A stretch of DNA of 64,000 nucleotides from Metaphire vulgaris (GCA_018105865.1 CM030833.1:30843140-30907139); one strand, 5' to 3'. Shown: positions 46,073 through 58,677, counted from the first letter of the stretch. The notes: generated by a model from the letters alone, not told the origin. A program made the numbers and translations.

Positions 46073-46317
46073 GTAAGAATTCCTGGTGCCACTACGAGTG
46101 GCACTGGTTGTCACATTCAACTGTGTGCTTTTACATTTGACTTCAAATGATGAATTCTCTTAAGTTTATCTAAAACATTTAAAATATGTGTCCTTGGCAG
46201 GCGAGAGCGACTATTTGTTTCTAGTTTCTGAATTTTATGCTGAATTTAAGAAAAATAAAATTCACTTGAATCCACAGACAGTCAGAGCATTTGTCTGATG
46301 CACTTGTCTTTCTGCAG

Positions 46318-46401
46318 GGTTCCGACTGAGAAGCAGGCCTTTATACCTCGTGAAGTTTCACTTCAAGAGTTGAAATCTGGCTCTAGTCTTAAGGTCTTAA
46401 G
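46318..46401 (+). CDS. Unrecognised gene, exon b (GC-AG donor)
   Basis: Acceptor TGTCTTTCTGCAG, donor AAG|GCAAGT, a consensus GC donor. Encodes VPTEKQAFIPREVSLQELKS and GSSLKVL, phase-matched on both sides. Confidence 0.75.
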
Positions 46402-46645
46402 GCAAGTGGTTTTCCTGTCCCAACGCATTTGGCAGATATATAATATATTTAACTGATTTTCTATTGAAAGAAGCTTTGAGCTGATAGGCTTTGTATTAAA
46501 TTGCTAATAGCTTCATGTTAAGAACTGATGCAGACAATAGTTTTGCAATTGACAGTTTGAAATATTAAGTCTGTGTATTATTAAGTCTGTGTATTACAAA
46601 ATATTGAAAATAGCAATTTATCATTTGTCTGTGAAGCATTCACAG

Positions 46646-46725
46646 CATGAAACCCATAAAACCTCCAAAGAAAATGCGTCCAAAGAAAGCAGCAACTGGT
46701 GGTGAAGAGATAAGCACAAGCAAAG
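46646..46725 (+). CDS. Unrecognised gene, exon c
   Basis: Acceptor GAAGCATTCACAG, donor AAAG|GTTTGT. Encodes the basic MKPIKPPKKMRPKKAATGG, possibly a nuclear localisation segment. Confidence 0.75.
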
Positions 46726-47088
46726 GTTTGTTATTCAGTTTCAACAACAACCATTACACCTTCCTGAATGTATCCACTTAGCCTACTTCATAGGTCCCAT
46801 TGATAGGTGTCATTCTTTAGACAAGTGCAGATCTCCAATGCCAACCATTTCATTTTCTCTTAACATTGGTGATTCTCATTTACTAAGAATCATATGTAGT
46901 CAAAACCTATCACTCTCAGCATCTCTTAGTGGCATTAATCAGGTGTTACTGTAATCATATGTTGTGCAACTGTATAATAGTGAGGGTTATTAATAGTGTC
47001 ATAAAAATTAGTAGAAGTGATATTGACCTCATTTGACTGCTTCCTTTCATCTTTCTCACAAAAGTCTTTTGTATTTTTGACAACTCAG

Positions 47089-47156
47089 ATGATCTAGAAA
47101 GCATCGGTTCATCTGGCATCATCAAGGTGTATGATGTGCCAAGTGCCCCAAAATGA
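47089..47156 (+). CDS. Unrecognised gene, terminal exon d
   Basis: Acceptor TTTTTGACAACTCAG; encodes DDLESIGSSGIIKVYDVPSA and stops at TGA 47154-47156. Right after an AAAA run the next frame is open for about 45 codons to 47302 and ends SLMAIIQDELKDLRAKK, which looks like the true C-terminus lost by a one-base change. Confidence 0.7.
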
Positions 47157-47734
47157 ATCGACAGAGACAAAGCCAAAGGTAGAAGGCGCCGCACCAGGAC
47201 CGCTGCTGATGCCACTGACTGAAAGGCGTTCCGCCAAATCGAGCAGCAGTCTCATGGCAATCATTCAGGATGAACTGAAGGATCTGAGAGCGAAAAAGTG
47301 ATAAGAGACTTTACGTGTCAATGGGGGGGTTGTTGGTGGTGTGTAGTTAGCTTTTACTTAGTTAAGAATTGGTCTTTTAAGGTTTAAGCATTTTGTGAAG
47401 CTCGATTTTTGCTGTCAAATTCCTATTAAGAAGTTCTGCAAAATTGTTTTTTGCCAACATTTCCATTCTGTGAATTGTTTGACTGGAAAACTGTTCAGTT
47501 ATTCTAGTGAGAGAAATTTCTGTTTGTAAGTTTGAAGCATGTTTACTAAGCATTTAATTGTTTAATTGTAAAAATGATTTTATTTCTGCTCCTAACATTT
47601 CAACCATTTACGTGTAAAAATTCTTTAAGGCAATTGTATGCATAACTTTCTGATAATGAAATGCATCTTTGCCTCAATAAGCTTAGAATGCAACCCATGA
47701 ACTGCCAAGGACATTACTGCAATTTCCAGCCGAC

Positions 47735-47919
47735 CAGTGGCGTCGCTAGGGTTGGTGTCACCCAGTGCGGAAAATTCGTCGTGTCACCCAGGTATCTTCC
47801 TTTTTGAAATGTGTTGACAAGCAAAAAGGGTTATCTTCTTTCTGAAATGTGGTGACAAGCAAAAAAATTCAAATTTCTCAGTTTGATGTCACCCCAACGT
47901 GAAAAGTCTGACATGCAAA
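47735..47919. mobile_element. hAT left end, truncated
   Basis: CAGTGGCGTCGCTAGGG start; two TGACAAGC motifs (47815, 47853). No right end before the MITE at 47920. Confidence 0.55.
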
Positions 47920-48318
47920 GGGGCTGTCCATTAATTACGTCAACAATTTAGGGGGAAGAGGATTTGAAAAAGTTTGACAGTTGTTGACAGAGGGAGGAGT
48001 CAAGAGAAGTTGACGTCAACAATTTCACTTTTGCAAATAATCAAAAGATAGGAAATTTCATGGAATAGGCCTACTACTTATTATAATGGAAAAAGCGTGA
48101 CAAAAGGTCATCACCACAGCATTTTGACACTCGGTGAGCAAAAAGGGAAAATGGTCACCGCAAAATAATAACCTTGTTATTGGGACCTGTCATTGACCTG
48201 GGGAGGTCAAAAGTTTTGACGTAATTATAGGGAAGGGTAAGTGAAAGTTGACAGTTGTTGACAAGGGGAGGGGGTCAAAAATTGCCCAAAACTATTGACA
48301 TAATTAATGGACAGCCCC
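47920..48318. mobile_element. Harbinger-like MITE, family GGGGCTGTCC (best copy)
   Basis: GGGGCTGTCCATTAATTACG left and ACATAATTAATGGACAGCCC right, flanked by AAA on both sides. Interior has the family's paired GTTGACAGTTGTTGAC segments in inverted arrangement. Confidence 0.88.
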
Positions 48319-48324
48319 AAATAA

Positions 48325-49516
48325 ATAATTACGAATGGTGAATGACCGAAAAATAGCATGTCGAGTGATGCTTCTGTACATTACAAAGTGGCGTTATAGA
48401 AGTTTAAGATTATATAAGCCTAAAAGTTGCTTAATGCCCGATGGTTTCTCTAAATGAGTTGTTTCAACTGGCTTGGACCTGTGACGATGTTTAAAAAAAT
48501 TAGATCCTGTTAGTCTACTGGAATCTACTGAAAATGAAATTACAAAATTATTTGAAAATAATTAACCGTTGACTTAGCTCCTCCCCTTTTGGCACCTAGA
48601 GGCGTTGGACAATAGACAAGAGCGCCATTCGAACAAAGGCTGTGGCTGGGTAAGGAGCTTCATATTTTAGTTCATAACGCGATTTAGTTCTTATTTGTTT
48701 AATTTAATGTGATGAAATGCGAGCTCTGGAGTAGAAATTGACAGCAGACTGTGGCCCTATCTAGTTAAAACGGGGTTAAGTATAGACGAGAAATATCTAC
48801 TCGATGCTGTCCTGACTAAGAATAAGAATTTTCTGCGATTAAAATGCTAATTATTGTTTAATTGCGCGAATGTTCTGGCGTAAATCCCTGATGATTTGAT
48901 AGCGGGGAACATAGTCGTCAAGTATATTCGTCCAAAAATGTAGATTTCTCAGTGGATATTATTCTTTGAAATAATTGTATAGCCTGTAACAATCGTTTTC
49001 TTTAACCGTACAGTACTTGGCGCTTGTACAGCAGGGATGTAGCCAGGATTTTAGCTTGGTGGGGGGATGAAGCCCAAGATTCACTCCCCTCCCTTTTGAG
49101 CCTGAATTCATAGGGGGGGCTAGCTTCAGGCTTGGGGCCTCAAGCCCCCAAACCCATACCTAGCTACGTCCCTGTTGTACAGAACTACACCGCACTTCAC
49201 ATTGAACTATAGTGTGACATAGCCAGCGCCCCAGCCCGCATGTCCGCCCCAGTTTGCAATAACTGCAATATAAATAAGCATATATAGCCTTATACGCTGT
49301 AGTGTGTGTGGATATATATGTATAAATGGACAATATTTTATGGAGTCATATATAAAATAAAAAGTGGACAAGTTAGAGTCATGAAAAAGTAAAAGTACTT
49401 TTTCTTTCATCACAAAACCTTGTTTTGCATCCCCTGGAAAAATTTTCCATTTCTTTCGGTACAAGACCCTGTTTTGCACCCCCTGGAAAAATTTCTGCGG
49501 ACGCCCATGTATTTAG

Positions 49517-49563
<47 letters not shown>

Positions 49564-50940
49564 TGTCTATATACAAATATATGTATTTATGTATGTAAAT
49601 GTGATATATAATACTGTAAATATGATATTTGCAAACTCTGCTGCCCTCCCACAATTTACTGCACATTCTCAAACATTTTGGATACTGTTTGTTTTAGGCA
49701 AGGAAATGGATCTTTTTCAGTCTCATCAAGGTGTTGAAATTACTGAAGCTCAGTTTTCAAGTGAAAAATCATTCAAGAATGCATCATTTCAGTCTTTCAA
49801 TGTGTGAATAATTATCCCATCTTTTTCTTTGTGTATCGGAAGAGAATCTAATACAGACAAAGTAAGTAAATAATTTCTTATCACTTCTGTTTGTGCAAAA
49901 TATTGGGGGAAAGTGACTGGACATACACTGTAGATTGTATTCTTAAACTTTGTGTGTTTCTAAATAAATTGGTTCAATAATTCAGGGTGGTGTGTTAAAG
50001 TTTCCGACTTTTTCCCCTAAGGGGGTAGGTCAGAGTTGTTGAGTTGGATGAGCTTCTGTTCAGCGGACTTGCACACTTTGTTTGGCTTTGATGGGAATGT
50101 ATTTCTGTGTTTCACAGTGCATTTGGCTCACTTGGGAGTCAGCGAGGTCTTCGTTGAGCTTGGACTTGCACAGTTTGTTTGACAAGACAACACTGACATT
50201 GCATTTTTTCAAAGTATGGTGCGGTTTTCTAAAAAATGGTATAAGTGTAGCCAGAAATTTAAAATTGAGCCAATTTTTATAAACACACATTGTATGGATG
50301 TTAATAAATGCAGATTAATATTTGAAATTGATGTAAGGAAATGCTGATTTATATAACAGTAAATTCTGCTTTCAGTAAGTAGGTGCTGTATCTGTACTAC
50401 ATTGATATAAATATGAAAATCTATTGCAATCTGCCACCATCCACAAAGACAGCACGAGAAGACATCACTCGAATAGGAAGTGCAGATCATGCCTCTTTCA
50501 CGCTGCATCTCAATTGATCGTTGATGGGATCTGTTGCCAGGTGACAGATTGTCTACCAAAACCAATTTTGTGCTAATGAAATACCAGATGATCAGTTTTC
50601 CATACATTTATTTGCTAAGATTTGTATTCAATGGTCTTGGCTGCATTATAAAATTATTGCAGTTTTTATCACAATTTTATGTGAGTTAAATTACACATAA
50701 TTTATCTACAGCCGCCAATGGTAATGATTTCTGTGAATAATGAGTACTTGTACTGTATTTGTATACACATTGTGCAGATACAGTGCAAAAATGATTAAAT
50801 TATTTGACCAAGTGGCTGATGGTTGAAACAAATTTTCTGATTTAACAAAGTTCTTGTGTTCTAAGAAAACTACTTTGAGGTCTAGTCTTTATATATGTGA
50901 AAAAAGGAGCAATGCTGTCATTGATCAATTAATTTCTGAT
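48325..50940 (+). repeat. Repeated multi-exon-like module, copy B
   Basis: Second copy of the module at 38310. Exon-like segment after TTTGTTTTAG at 49698 opens MDLFQSHQGVEITEAQFSSE and stops at 49807. Carries two short element insertions (49032-49174 and about 49420-49512). A further diverged copy of the same exon-like segment is at 51090-51215. Confidence 0.7.
49032..49174. mobile_element. Non-autonomous hAT element
   Basis: CAGGGATGTAGCCAGG and CCTAGCTACGTCCCTG ends; perfect 8-bp duplication TTGTACAG. 143 bp. Confidence 0.93.
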
Positions 50941-51903
50941 ATTGTTCAATGTCTTATATAAATACGGAAGAAATTCAGAGATAAAATTTCTCAGGGTACT
51001 CATCTTTGGCATAATTTGGTAAACCCAAATCAGCTGCTATCCCACAGACTACATTTTCAGACAGTTAAATTGTTTCCTGTTTGTTTTAGGCAATGTAATG
51101 CATCTTTGTATATCTCAAGCAGTTGAAGTTGCTTAATCTGTCGTGCTAACATGAATTCTGCAAACGATCACATCCTTTTCTTCATGCATCAGAAGAGTCT
51201 AATACAAGCAAGGTCTTTAAATAATTTCTTATCACATCTGTTAGTGCAAATATAGGAGAATTTAAGTGAATGGACATAAATTTAAAATTGTTGCAATAGC
51301 AAATAATCACATTGAATGAAATTGTGCCAATAGTAAGGCTAATCCTCATATCTGGATGTGCAAAGAAATTTTCAGCATTCATATTGTCGTGAAAGTCGGT
51401 CAGCAAAGTTGAGTTTTATGAAAGTTGAGTCAATTCATGAAGCCAATCGGCAGAGTTTGCACATCAGTGGCTGTGCAAAAAGAACAAATGCATATAAATT
51501 GCAATTGGTTCTCAATTGTACTACTAAAAGTGAGTAAGTTATTGCACTTCAATACATCAGTATAAAAAGCCTGTTGTGATGTGCTGCTGTCAACAAAGAC
51601 AACACACGAAGACGTCATCGGCTCTCCCTACCAGGTAGGAAAGGCCTATAGGCCTCTTAAATGCTGATTAGGCCTCTTTGGATGCAGCATCCCATTCAAT
51701 CATTGTGGTGTCTTTGGAAGAGGATACCTTGAAATCGATCTTCAAAGCAGGTTGCAAATTATCAGCCAAAGCCACTTTATAATACAATGTTAATCGTACA
51801 TGGCATTGTTTTTGGGCTGTTTTTTTGTACAAATAAAAAAGGCAAATGATTGGTTTTGAGTTGATTTTGTTGAGAATTTCTAGAGAATAAAATTTGCAGT
51901 AAC

Positions 51904-52081
51904 CAGTGTTTGTTCTAGGCCTTCTTTGGGGAGGGAATTTCTCCCCAGTTTTAAAATTCCCCAAATTTTTTTATATGTTGGCTGGGGATGGAGATTTACC
52001 CTCCAAACTGTGAAGACTCGGACCTTGTTTCTTCCCCCTCCCAACATTTCGGAATCTGCCTCCGATGTCAAGAATAAACAC
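51904..52081. mobile_element. Non-autonomous hAT element, CAGTGTTTATTC family
   Basis: CAGTGTTTGTTCTAGGCC start, CAAGAATAAACAC end; perfect duplication GCAGTAAC. Confidence 0.9.
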
Positions 52082-52361
52082 GCAGTAACATTTACTCCAT
52101 TTGAATGCATGTCCACTAATTCATTTAGTGGACTAAAATAACGAGCAATGGCTTCAATTTGGTTTACAGTGTGACTATGAAAAGCGGCGTTACTGTAGTT
52201 GACTGCAAAAGATCATTTGATGCGAATTGAGGATGGGAAGATAAATGGGTTGTTTCACTGTCTATACTGTATTAATTTTGTGAATGATGTCTCGATTCAG
52301 TGGCTGCGTAGGAAGCAGTTGAATGCCTCTAAAATGTCACTTGTGGACGTTGTGGTCAGAG

Positions 52362-52898
52362 GACGTCCATATAGTACGTACACATACGCACCGAGGGGCG
52401 TTTGAGATTTAGGCGATTTATGTATGGGGGAGGGGTCACGACGGAATTTGTACGTACGCTCAAATTTCAAATTTGTAGATGGTTATAACCCTAACAAACA
52501 TTACGTTTGAACACCGTAACTTTTCTCAGTAAAACAAAGGGTCCGGAGTACAGTATTCCCACGGTTACTTCACTTAATAAATATGATATTCAGAAACTTT
52601 AATTTAATGGTAAATAAATGCTTTTTAACTATGGCCAAAGATTAATTTTCACCGTGCGGGGGTTGCTAATTTGTACGCACGCATAGCAGTGGCGGCTTTC
52701 GGGTGGCAACCATTTATTGTTTAATGCATGTAGCATTAAGTATGGGGTCCCAACTGGGGGCTAGGCACTCAATAGGGGGCACGGGCCCTCCGGTGGAGCC
52801 GCCACTGACGCATAGGGGATGGTAAAAATGTATGGTGTGCAATAGGGGTGGGGTGAAATATGACTGCGTACGTACTAGATGGATGACTCCCTAAGGGC
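52362..52898. mobile_element. MITE with GGACGTCCAT...GTACGTAC ends, interrupted by a hAT
   Basis: GGACGTCCATATAGTACGTA at the left and TACGTACTAGATGGATGACT at the right are imperfect inverted repeats. The hAT at 52687-52807 sits inside. Similar in style to the Harbinger-like families. Confidence 0.6.
52687..52807. mobile_element. Non-autonomous hAT element, CAGTGGCGGCT family
   Basis: CAGTGGCGGCT and AGCCGCCACTG ends; perfect duplication ACGCATAG. 121 bp. Confidence 0.95.
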
Positions 52899-53096
52899 GA
52901 TATCTAGCCCTGAACTAATGCAAGCCAACAAATCCCTGGTGCTTGTTTCACGCTCGATAGCATCTGATTCCTGTTAGTGATTTTACAACATGAAGCTCGT
53001 GAGACCTCTCGCGTGGGTCATGACAGCCCTTTAGCCGGCAATCATTCAAAGGTATCACACTAATATACCAAAATGTATATGTTATGTATTTCACCG

Positions 53097-53098
<2 letters not shown>

Positions 53099-53160
<62 letters not shown>
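53099..53160. repeat. (TA)n microsatellite
   Basis: About 30 TA units. Confidence 0.95.
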
Positions 53161-53163
<3 letters not shown>

Positions 53164-53859
53164 AAGTAGGCCTATATTATATAGAAATAGAGGCGCCTTA
53201 AAGTGAATGTAAATTTCTATGCCAGCGTCGCTTCACCGCCTACAATCGACTGCGTGCGTTCGCCGATCCTTAGTATCCGACTCAGCCCTCAAGGCCAGGA
53301 CTAAGGACCTAAAACTGGTCCTTAAGGAGTCCTTGAGGTCAAGGACTAACATCCCTGTCTATATATACACGAGTGAAAATCACCAAAAAGGAACTTAAAT
53401 AGCAAAACGGGGAAGTTGGAGTCGGCAATAGTGAAGCTGCACACATGGAGGTAGCTACGGCGCTTGGGCGCGGTAGATTTCAGTAGTCGTATAAACTACG
53501 GTACAAATTCTCCACATTAGTACACTAATTCATTGGACGAATAAATTATTTGAACCACTATAGACGGGAGTGGTACAGTACTCAAAAGGACCGAATAATG
53601 CATGGCAATGTGTCTTAACTGTAGGCCTACTATGGATGCAGCGGCGGAAGACAAGATTATAGTTGAGTATCTATTCGCTAGGTGGCCGCGGTTGTCAGCC
53701 TACGTCTTTTTTTTTTGCAGAAGGTTTTGCGGCTAACCCATCATAAAGTTGTCTTTGCTTTAGAAATATTCACATTAAGAGCGTCACGCGGTTCATAAAT
53801 ATTCATATAACCTGCCTTTTTGCAGAAAAAAAGACGCGACCGGTTTAGCGTTACTAGCA

Positions 53860-54180
53860 TAGATTTTAATTTAAATCTATGGTTTAAACTGCTAAAAAAT
53901 GGCGAGTGATGAGAGCGACGTAGCTGTAAAGAATTTAAGCAGAAAGTTGAACAGAAACATTTCATTTTAAACTAACTGCGGAAGGAAAAATAAAAGCTGG
54001 CGGTAAAGTTGTACTGCGTTCACTGCGAAAAACAATAGTTCATGTATACAGTAGTTTATACCGCATATGACCTAAAAAGGCTAAAAGTTGTTGGGTCTGT
54101 ATGTTCGTTAAAATTAATCGAGATTAATCGATTTTAAAAAATTCCGATTAATCGAACAAAAAATTTTAATCGTTGCTAGC
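53860..54180. mobile_element. Remnant of an autonomous-type hAT 3' end
   Basis: GATTAATCGA repeats ending TTTAATCGTTGCTAGCCC resemble a hAT right terminus. A short frame from 53899 (MASDESDVAVKN) precedes it. Too decayed to call a transposase. Confidence 0.3.
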
Positions 54181-54193
54181 CCATATATATATA

Positions 54194-54320
54194 CAGTGGC
54201 GCCCCCGCCCCCCAGTTGGGACCCTATACTTAATGCTACATACATTAAACTACAAATGGTTGGCCCTTATGATTAGAAGTTGCCACCCCAACGGCCCCCA
54301 CTTGCCAAATCCTAGAGTCG

Positions 54321-54323
<3 letters not shown>
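54194..54323 (-). mobile_element. hAT element, CAGTGGCGGCT family, decayed (reverse)
   Basis: CAGTGGCGCCCC left end; TTGCCAAATCCTAGAGTCGC right part mirrors 32912-32940. Lies between TATA runs. Confidence 0.7.

Positions 54324-54324
<1 letters not shown>

Positions 54325-54397
<73 letters not shown>
54325..54397. repeat. (TA)n microsatellite
   Basis: About 36 TA units. Confidence 0.95.
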
Positions 54398-54399
<2 letters not shown>

Positions 54400-54419
54400 T
54401 ACAGACCATTATATATATA

Positions 54420-55480
54420 GTCTGTAGCATAAGTATGTTAAGTCCATGAATATGGTTTGATGTTCATTGATTGACCACTTTTCTCCCACAGACTGCATCG
54501 TGGAACGAAGTTCGTTAAAATGATGCAATAGAGTCCAGTCTCCTTATACTTGGTCCGTTTAATCCCAATGTCTTGCCATTTCTCATTGCAGAAGGTCTGC
54601 AGAAATGTAAACGTTCTAGACTAAAATTTTATATTTTGCTGTGTGGTCAAAATTTCTTATACCGTCAGTTTTTCATTTGTGGTTTGCAAAGCAAGTTGTT
54701 TTAAGGAGAAATTACTGGGGACCGATGAAAATTTTATTAATTTCCGATGATAACTAATTTTGGCAATTCCCGATTTTTAGTTTATTCTGCCCGGCTGCCG
54801 ACAAATCAGCCACAATTGTAGTAGAATAGATTTTCTAATATTGGATGAAAAGTGCAGACAGTCAGGTATGATGGCGATGCGCAACAGTTTCCACGCTCGT
54901 GGATCAGAATTGCCTCTAGGAGGGCCCTTTTATAAATGACGGGCCGCCATAATTACTGCGGTGACCAGGAAAGCAACTGAAGGCCGCGGCGGCCTCCGTA
55001 GTTTACATGTGTCAAAACCACCGTTGTTGTAAAAGAGGAAACAGTCTATATCGACCGGTGCCTTCGTACTCTGGTGACCATGGGTTCTGCTGCTTTGAAC
55101 AGTGCACAGTGCCGAATAAGACAACAATGATGTGGTGTAGGTTGTGAGTTGAGTCCCTGGTTAATTGTATCTTTCATTTGCATATATTTTGCGACTGCGG
55201 ATTGGGGTGATACTTGGTGTGTGTGTGCCCTAGTAGTCCATTTATTCGCAGTGGCAATAGTCATCAATCGAATTGACACTTTCTATTCGTCTCGTAATTT
55301 GTCCCGACAGAGACGAATCCACGGAGAGCGAGGCCCGGTCATTCGACCGTCGAGAGTTTGACAACATTCACATGGGTTCACTCTATGTCCTCCAGAAGCA
55401 ATGGATAACTCAAAAACGGATTCTCAGGTTTATGTAACACTAACGAAAGACGGTTTGCGGCTTTACGGGTCCACAGGGTT
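54420..55480. other. Anonymous sequence
   Basis: No exon or complete element recognised. Confidence 0.4.
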
Positions 55481-55483
55481 AAG

Positions 55484-55606
55484 GGTAGGGGTACCTCTAT
55501 GGGTAGGAGAGAATGGGTACCCCTAGGGGTATGGCTAGTGGTAGGGTACCTCTAGGGGTAGTGATACCCATAGGGCTAGGGGTAGGGTACCTCTTGGGAT
55601 AGGTAG
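55484..55606 (+). repeat. Degenerate G-rich minisatellite
   Basis: Variants of AGGGGTAGGGTACCTCT repeated about seven times; runs of G allow quadruplex structures. Confidence 0.75.
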
Positions 55607-55610
55607 GAAA

Positions 55611-55948
55611 TCAAAGTGCTAGCCATTCACACGTCTGCCAATACCATTCTCTGTAGTTTTATAACAAAAGTGCTTGGCATTCAGAATTTTGCCTGTGGTA
55701 TTCTCTAATGCGTAAATTGGACGTTTTTAAGAACATTTTTAAACTACAAAGAATGATATTGGCAGCCGTGTGGATGGCTAGCACTTTTGACACAGAAGTG
55801 AAGAGCACCTGCTAATCAAGTTTTTTCAAAAATTAGGCCACTATATCTTGCATATCATATGTGCTTGGCATTCAGAATTTTGCCTGTGGTAATTTCTATT
55901 GTGTAAATTGGACATTTTAAAGGACATTTTTAATCTACAGAGAATGGT
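55611..55948. repeat. Inverted plus direct repeat
   Basis: Arms 55611-55663 and 55738-55790 are imperfect 53-bp inverted repeats (GTGCTAGCCATTCACACG / CGTGTGGATGGCTAGCAC). The middle 55667-55756 is repeated directly at 55859-55948. Confidence 0.85.
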
Positions 55949-56762
55949 ATTGGCAACATTACTCATGGGGATGAACAATTGTGCCAGTTTTCATCACAAT
56001 CTGAGGTGGGGTGACGTCCGATTTTATTCAAAAGCGTGTTGATTTGATGCTGAATTACCCTTTTCGTATTTTAGTTTCGGAGAAAAAGCGAAACGATATA
56101 ATAATATTCATATATGTATACTCTATAAGCACAAATTTGAGCGCCTAAGAATAAGCAGCTACTGTTGTGCTGCTTTCCAAGGCGCTATAGAAATCCACGA
56201 GATTTTACTTACTTTTTAATTGTTACTTAGTATTGTTTATTTGGCACTGTATCGATTGTCATTTGTCTACGTACTGTAGCTCAAGCGGATTTTTTAAAAC
56301 AAATGATATATCAAGAAAATTTATGGTGCCAAATTGCATGGTAAGAGATAACAAAAACTCGTGCATCCTTTTGGGAAATTGTTCAGGTCCATGTACCCTA
56401 TAACTGTGCCAAGTGACAAGCTTTTATCCAGAAGTGAACGATTCTTGGCTTTTATGGACTTTAGCCACTGAACTATTTGAGGGGGTCCGACTTTTTGTGA
56501 CGAAGAGGGGGCGTCAAAAGCCTGCCAAAATCGCGTTACGTCTTTTATGGCTGACCCCTATAACCCAATTCCTATGGAATTTTGTCTTTGCTATTGGATG
56601 TTTTCAATATGCGGAATAAATGAACATGAATGGTGAAAGACCGTAAAATCGTTGACATGTTGACTGATGCTTGTGTGCATTATGAAGTGGCGCTATCAGT
56701 GGCGTCGATCGCCAGGAATTTTGGGTTGGGCAAAAGGGGACTGGTGTGTCATATTCCTTACC

Positions 56763-57746
56763 CAGAGATGGACATGGGTCCATTTTTTAGAACCCAACCC
56801 AACCCGACCCATCAAATCTCCAACCCAACCCAACCCATGCCGGCAATTGCAAGTATTCATCCAACCCAACCCACCCAAGCTTCAAGTAAACATATTCAGC
56901 AAATTTATTGCTAAGCAACAATTTGTAAATTACTGCATGCAAATCATTTTTAAAAATTACCTCTCATATGTCGCTGTAGGGCCTATGTTTTCTGTCATTA
57001 TAATTATCATTGGCGTGCAAAGGAAGGTAGACGACCGTGTTATAATTTGTACTTATACTATCTAAAATTCAGCTTCAAATGTTGAAAGACTAACGAATAA
57101 GGAACCATAGAGCCATTATAGCATTTGCTTAGCAAGTTCGCACGCAGTAGCTCATAAATGTTATTGGAGTCAATAAGGGGATTAAGATGGATTTACAGTG
57201 GAGATGGTTCAAAGAAAGTTACTATATAATAACCTTCTTTCATCAATTTCGACTCTCGATTCCAATGCCTTGAATTATTTACTTCCACCGGTCTTATGCA
57301 AATATCTCGTGGCTGCGGATCAACATTTACCTATAGGCATATGACGCTGCACAATATCGAGAAAGTAACGGCCACAACGGCGAGGAGGGTTTTATGCATC
57401 AAAGGAGATATGTAGACTTATGCCTTTAATGCTTTATTATATAGGAACAACTGTGTTTGGATCAATAGAACAGGGCTTCAAGACAGCCCTGAATATAACC
57501 TCCCCCCGCCAATCGCTTATTAACTAATAGCCGTCATAAGCCAGTATTGCCAACGACAGTTCGGCGGAAATTTGTTACGTGAATATGCGGAAAACGATAA
57601 CCATTTTTTATAACCAATACAGTACATGGTGTGTGCACTGTGCCACGTGCAAATCAGTGTTTTGCAACCCAACCCAACCCACCACAACTGCCTAAATTTA
57701 TGACCCAACCCAACCCATGGGTTAACCCAACCCATGTCCATCTCTG
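56763..57746. mobile_element. Non-autonomous hAT element, 984 bp
   Basis: CAGAGATGGACATGGGT and ACCCATGTCCATCTCTG perfect ends, perfect duplication TCCTTACC. AACCC repeats near both ends. Confidence 0.95.
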
Positions 57747-57836
57747 TCCTTACCCCACCCCCACACACCCCCTCCACAAAAAACTTTCTCACCGGTTTTG
57801 CGCGAATCTCAAAAGTGGTCTGGGGTGAGGTTGGGG

Positions 57837-58677
57837 TAGGGTTGCCAGACGTCCTCCAAAAGGAGGACATGTCCTCCTATTTAGGTCCGTGTCCTCCGTC
57901 CTCCCGGCAAAGCTAAAAATTGTAAAATGTCCTCCTTTTTGAGCTTTTGTATGCTATCAATTTTCGTTCTCGCGGTATTGCCGAATTTCATACGTTTTAG
58001 CCCGTTATCTCAGTTTACCCAATCATCGATATTAAAATAGCGTTTTAATAATATCAATATCGATTGTCCAAAGTCCCAAAATACTCGACTCTCGTCATTC
58101 TATCTCTAGTGTCTATGCAATAGTCTATGGTCAAAATGTTAATTTCATTTCCAGTAGCAAACGCAGAGACTGTAAACAGTAAACGGCTAGTCATCATCAG
58201 CCATAGAACTCGATGACCTGGGGCCGTACATAAATTACGTAACGCGATTTTGGCACTTTTTTGACCCCCTCTACGTAACACGACGTAACAAAACGTCAGA
58301 CCCCTCAAATATTACGTAACAACGGGCTGACCCCCCATTTTCGTCCTCCAAAAAGTCTTGACAAGCAAAAAAGTTCATATCCTTGTATTTTTTCCTCTCG
58401 ATAAACCCTGACAAGCAAAAAAAGAGGTGATCCTTGTTTTTTCCTCTTCAAAATCTCTGACAAGCCAAAAACGGTCACTTAAATTTTTTTGCGTTACGTA
58501 ACATTTCCGGACCCCCGTTGTCACACTTCGTAACAAATGGCCGGACCCCCTCTAACCGCGTTACGTAATTTATGGACGACCACTGCACAGCTGGTTTCAT
58601 GTATACAATGTCCTCCTCTGTCCTCCTTTTCGTCTGGCTCTGTCCTCCTTTGGCTACCCATGCATCTGGCAACCCTA
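57837..58677. mobile_element. hAT-type element with a nested MITE
   Basis: TAGGGTTGCCAGA and TCTGGCAACCCTA ends; perfect duplication GGTTGGGG. Repeated TGTCCTCC inside. Interrupted by 58220-58582. Confidence 0.93.
58220..58582. mobile_element. Harbinger-like MITE with GTTACGTAATTTATGG ends
   Basis: GGGGCCGTACATAAATTACG left, CGTTACGTAATTTATGGACG right. Three tandem TGACAAGC motifs (58359, 58409, 58458) at ~50 bp spacing. Confidence 0.8.

Noticed and set aside
56630..57065. Proline/threonine-rich open frames
   Set aside because: Translated AACCC repeats inside the 984-bp hAT element.
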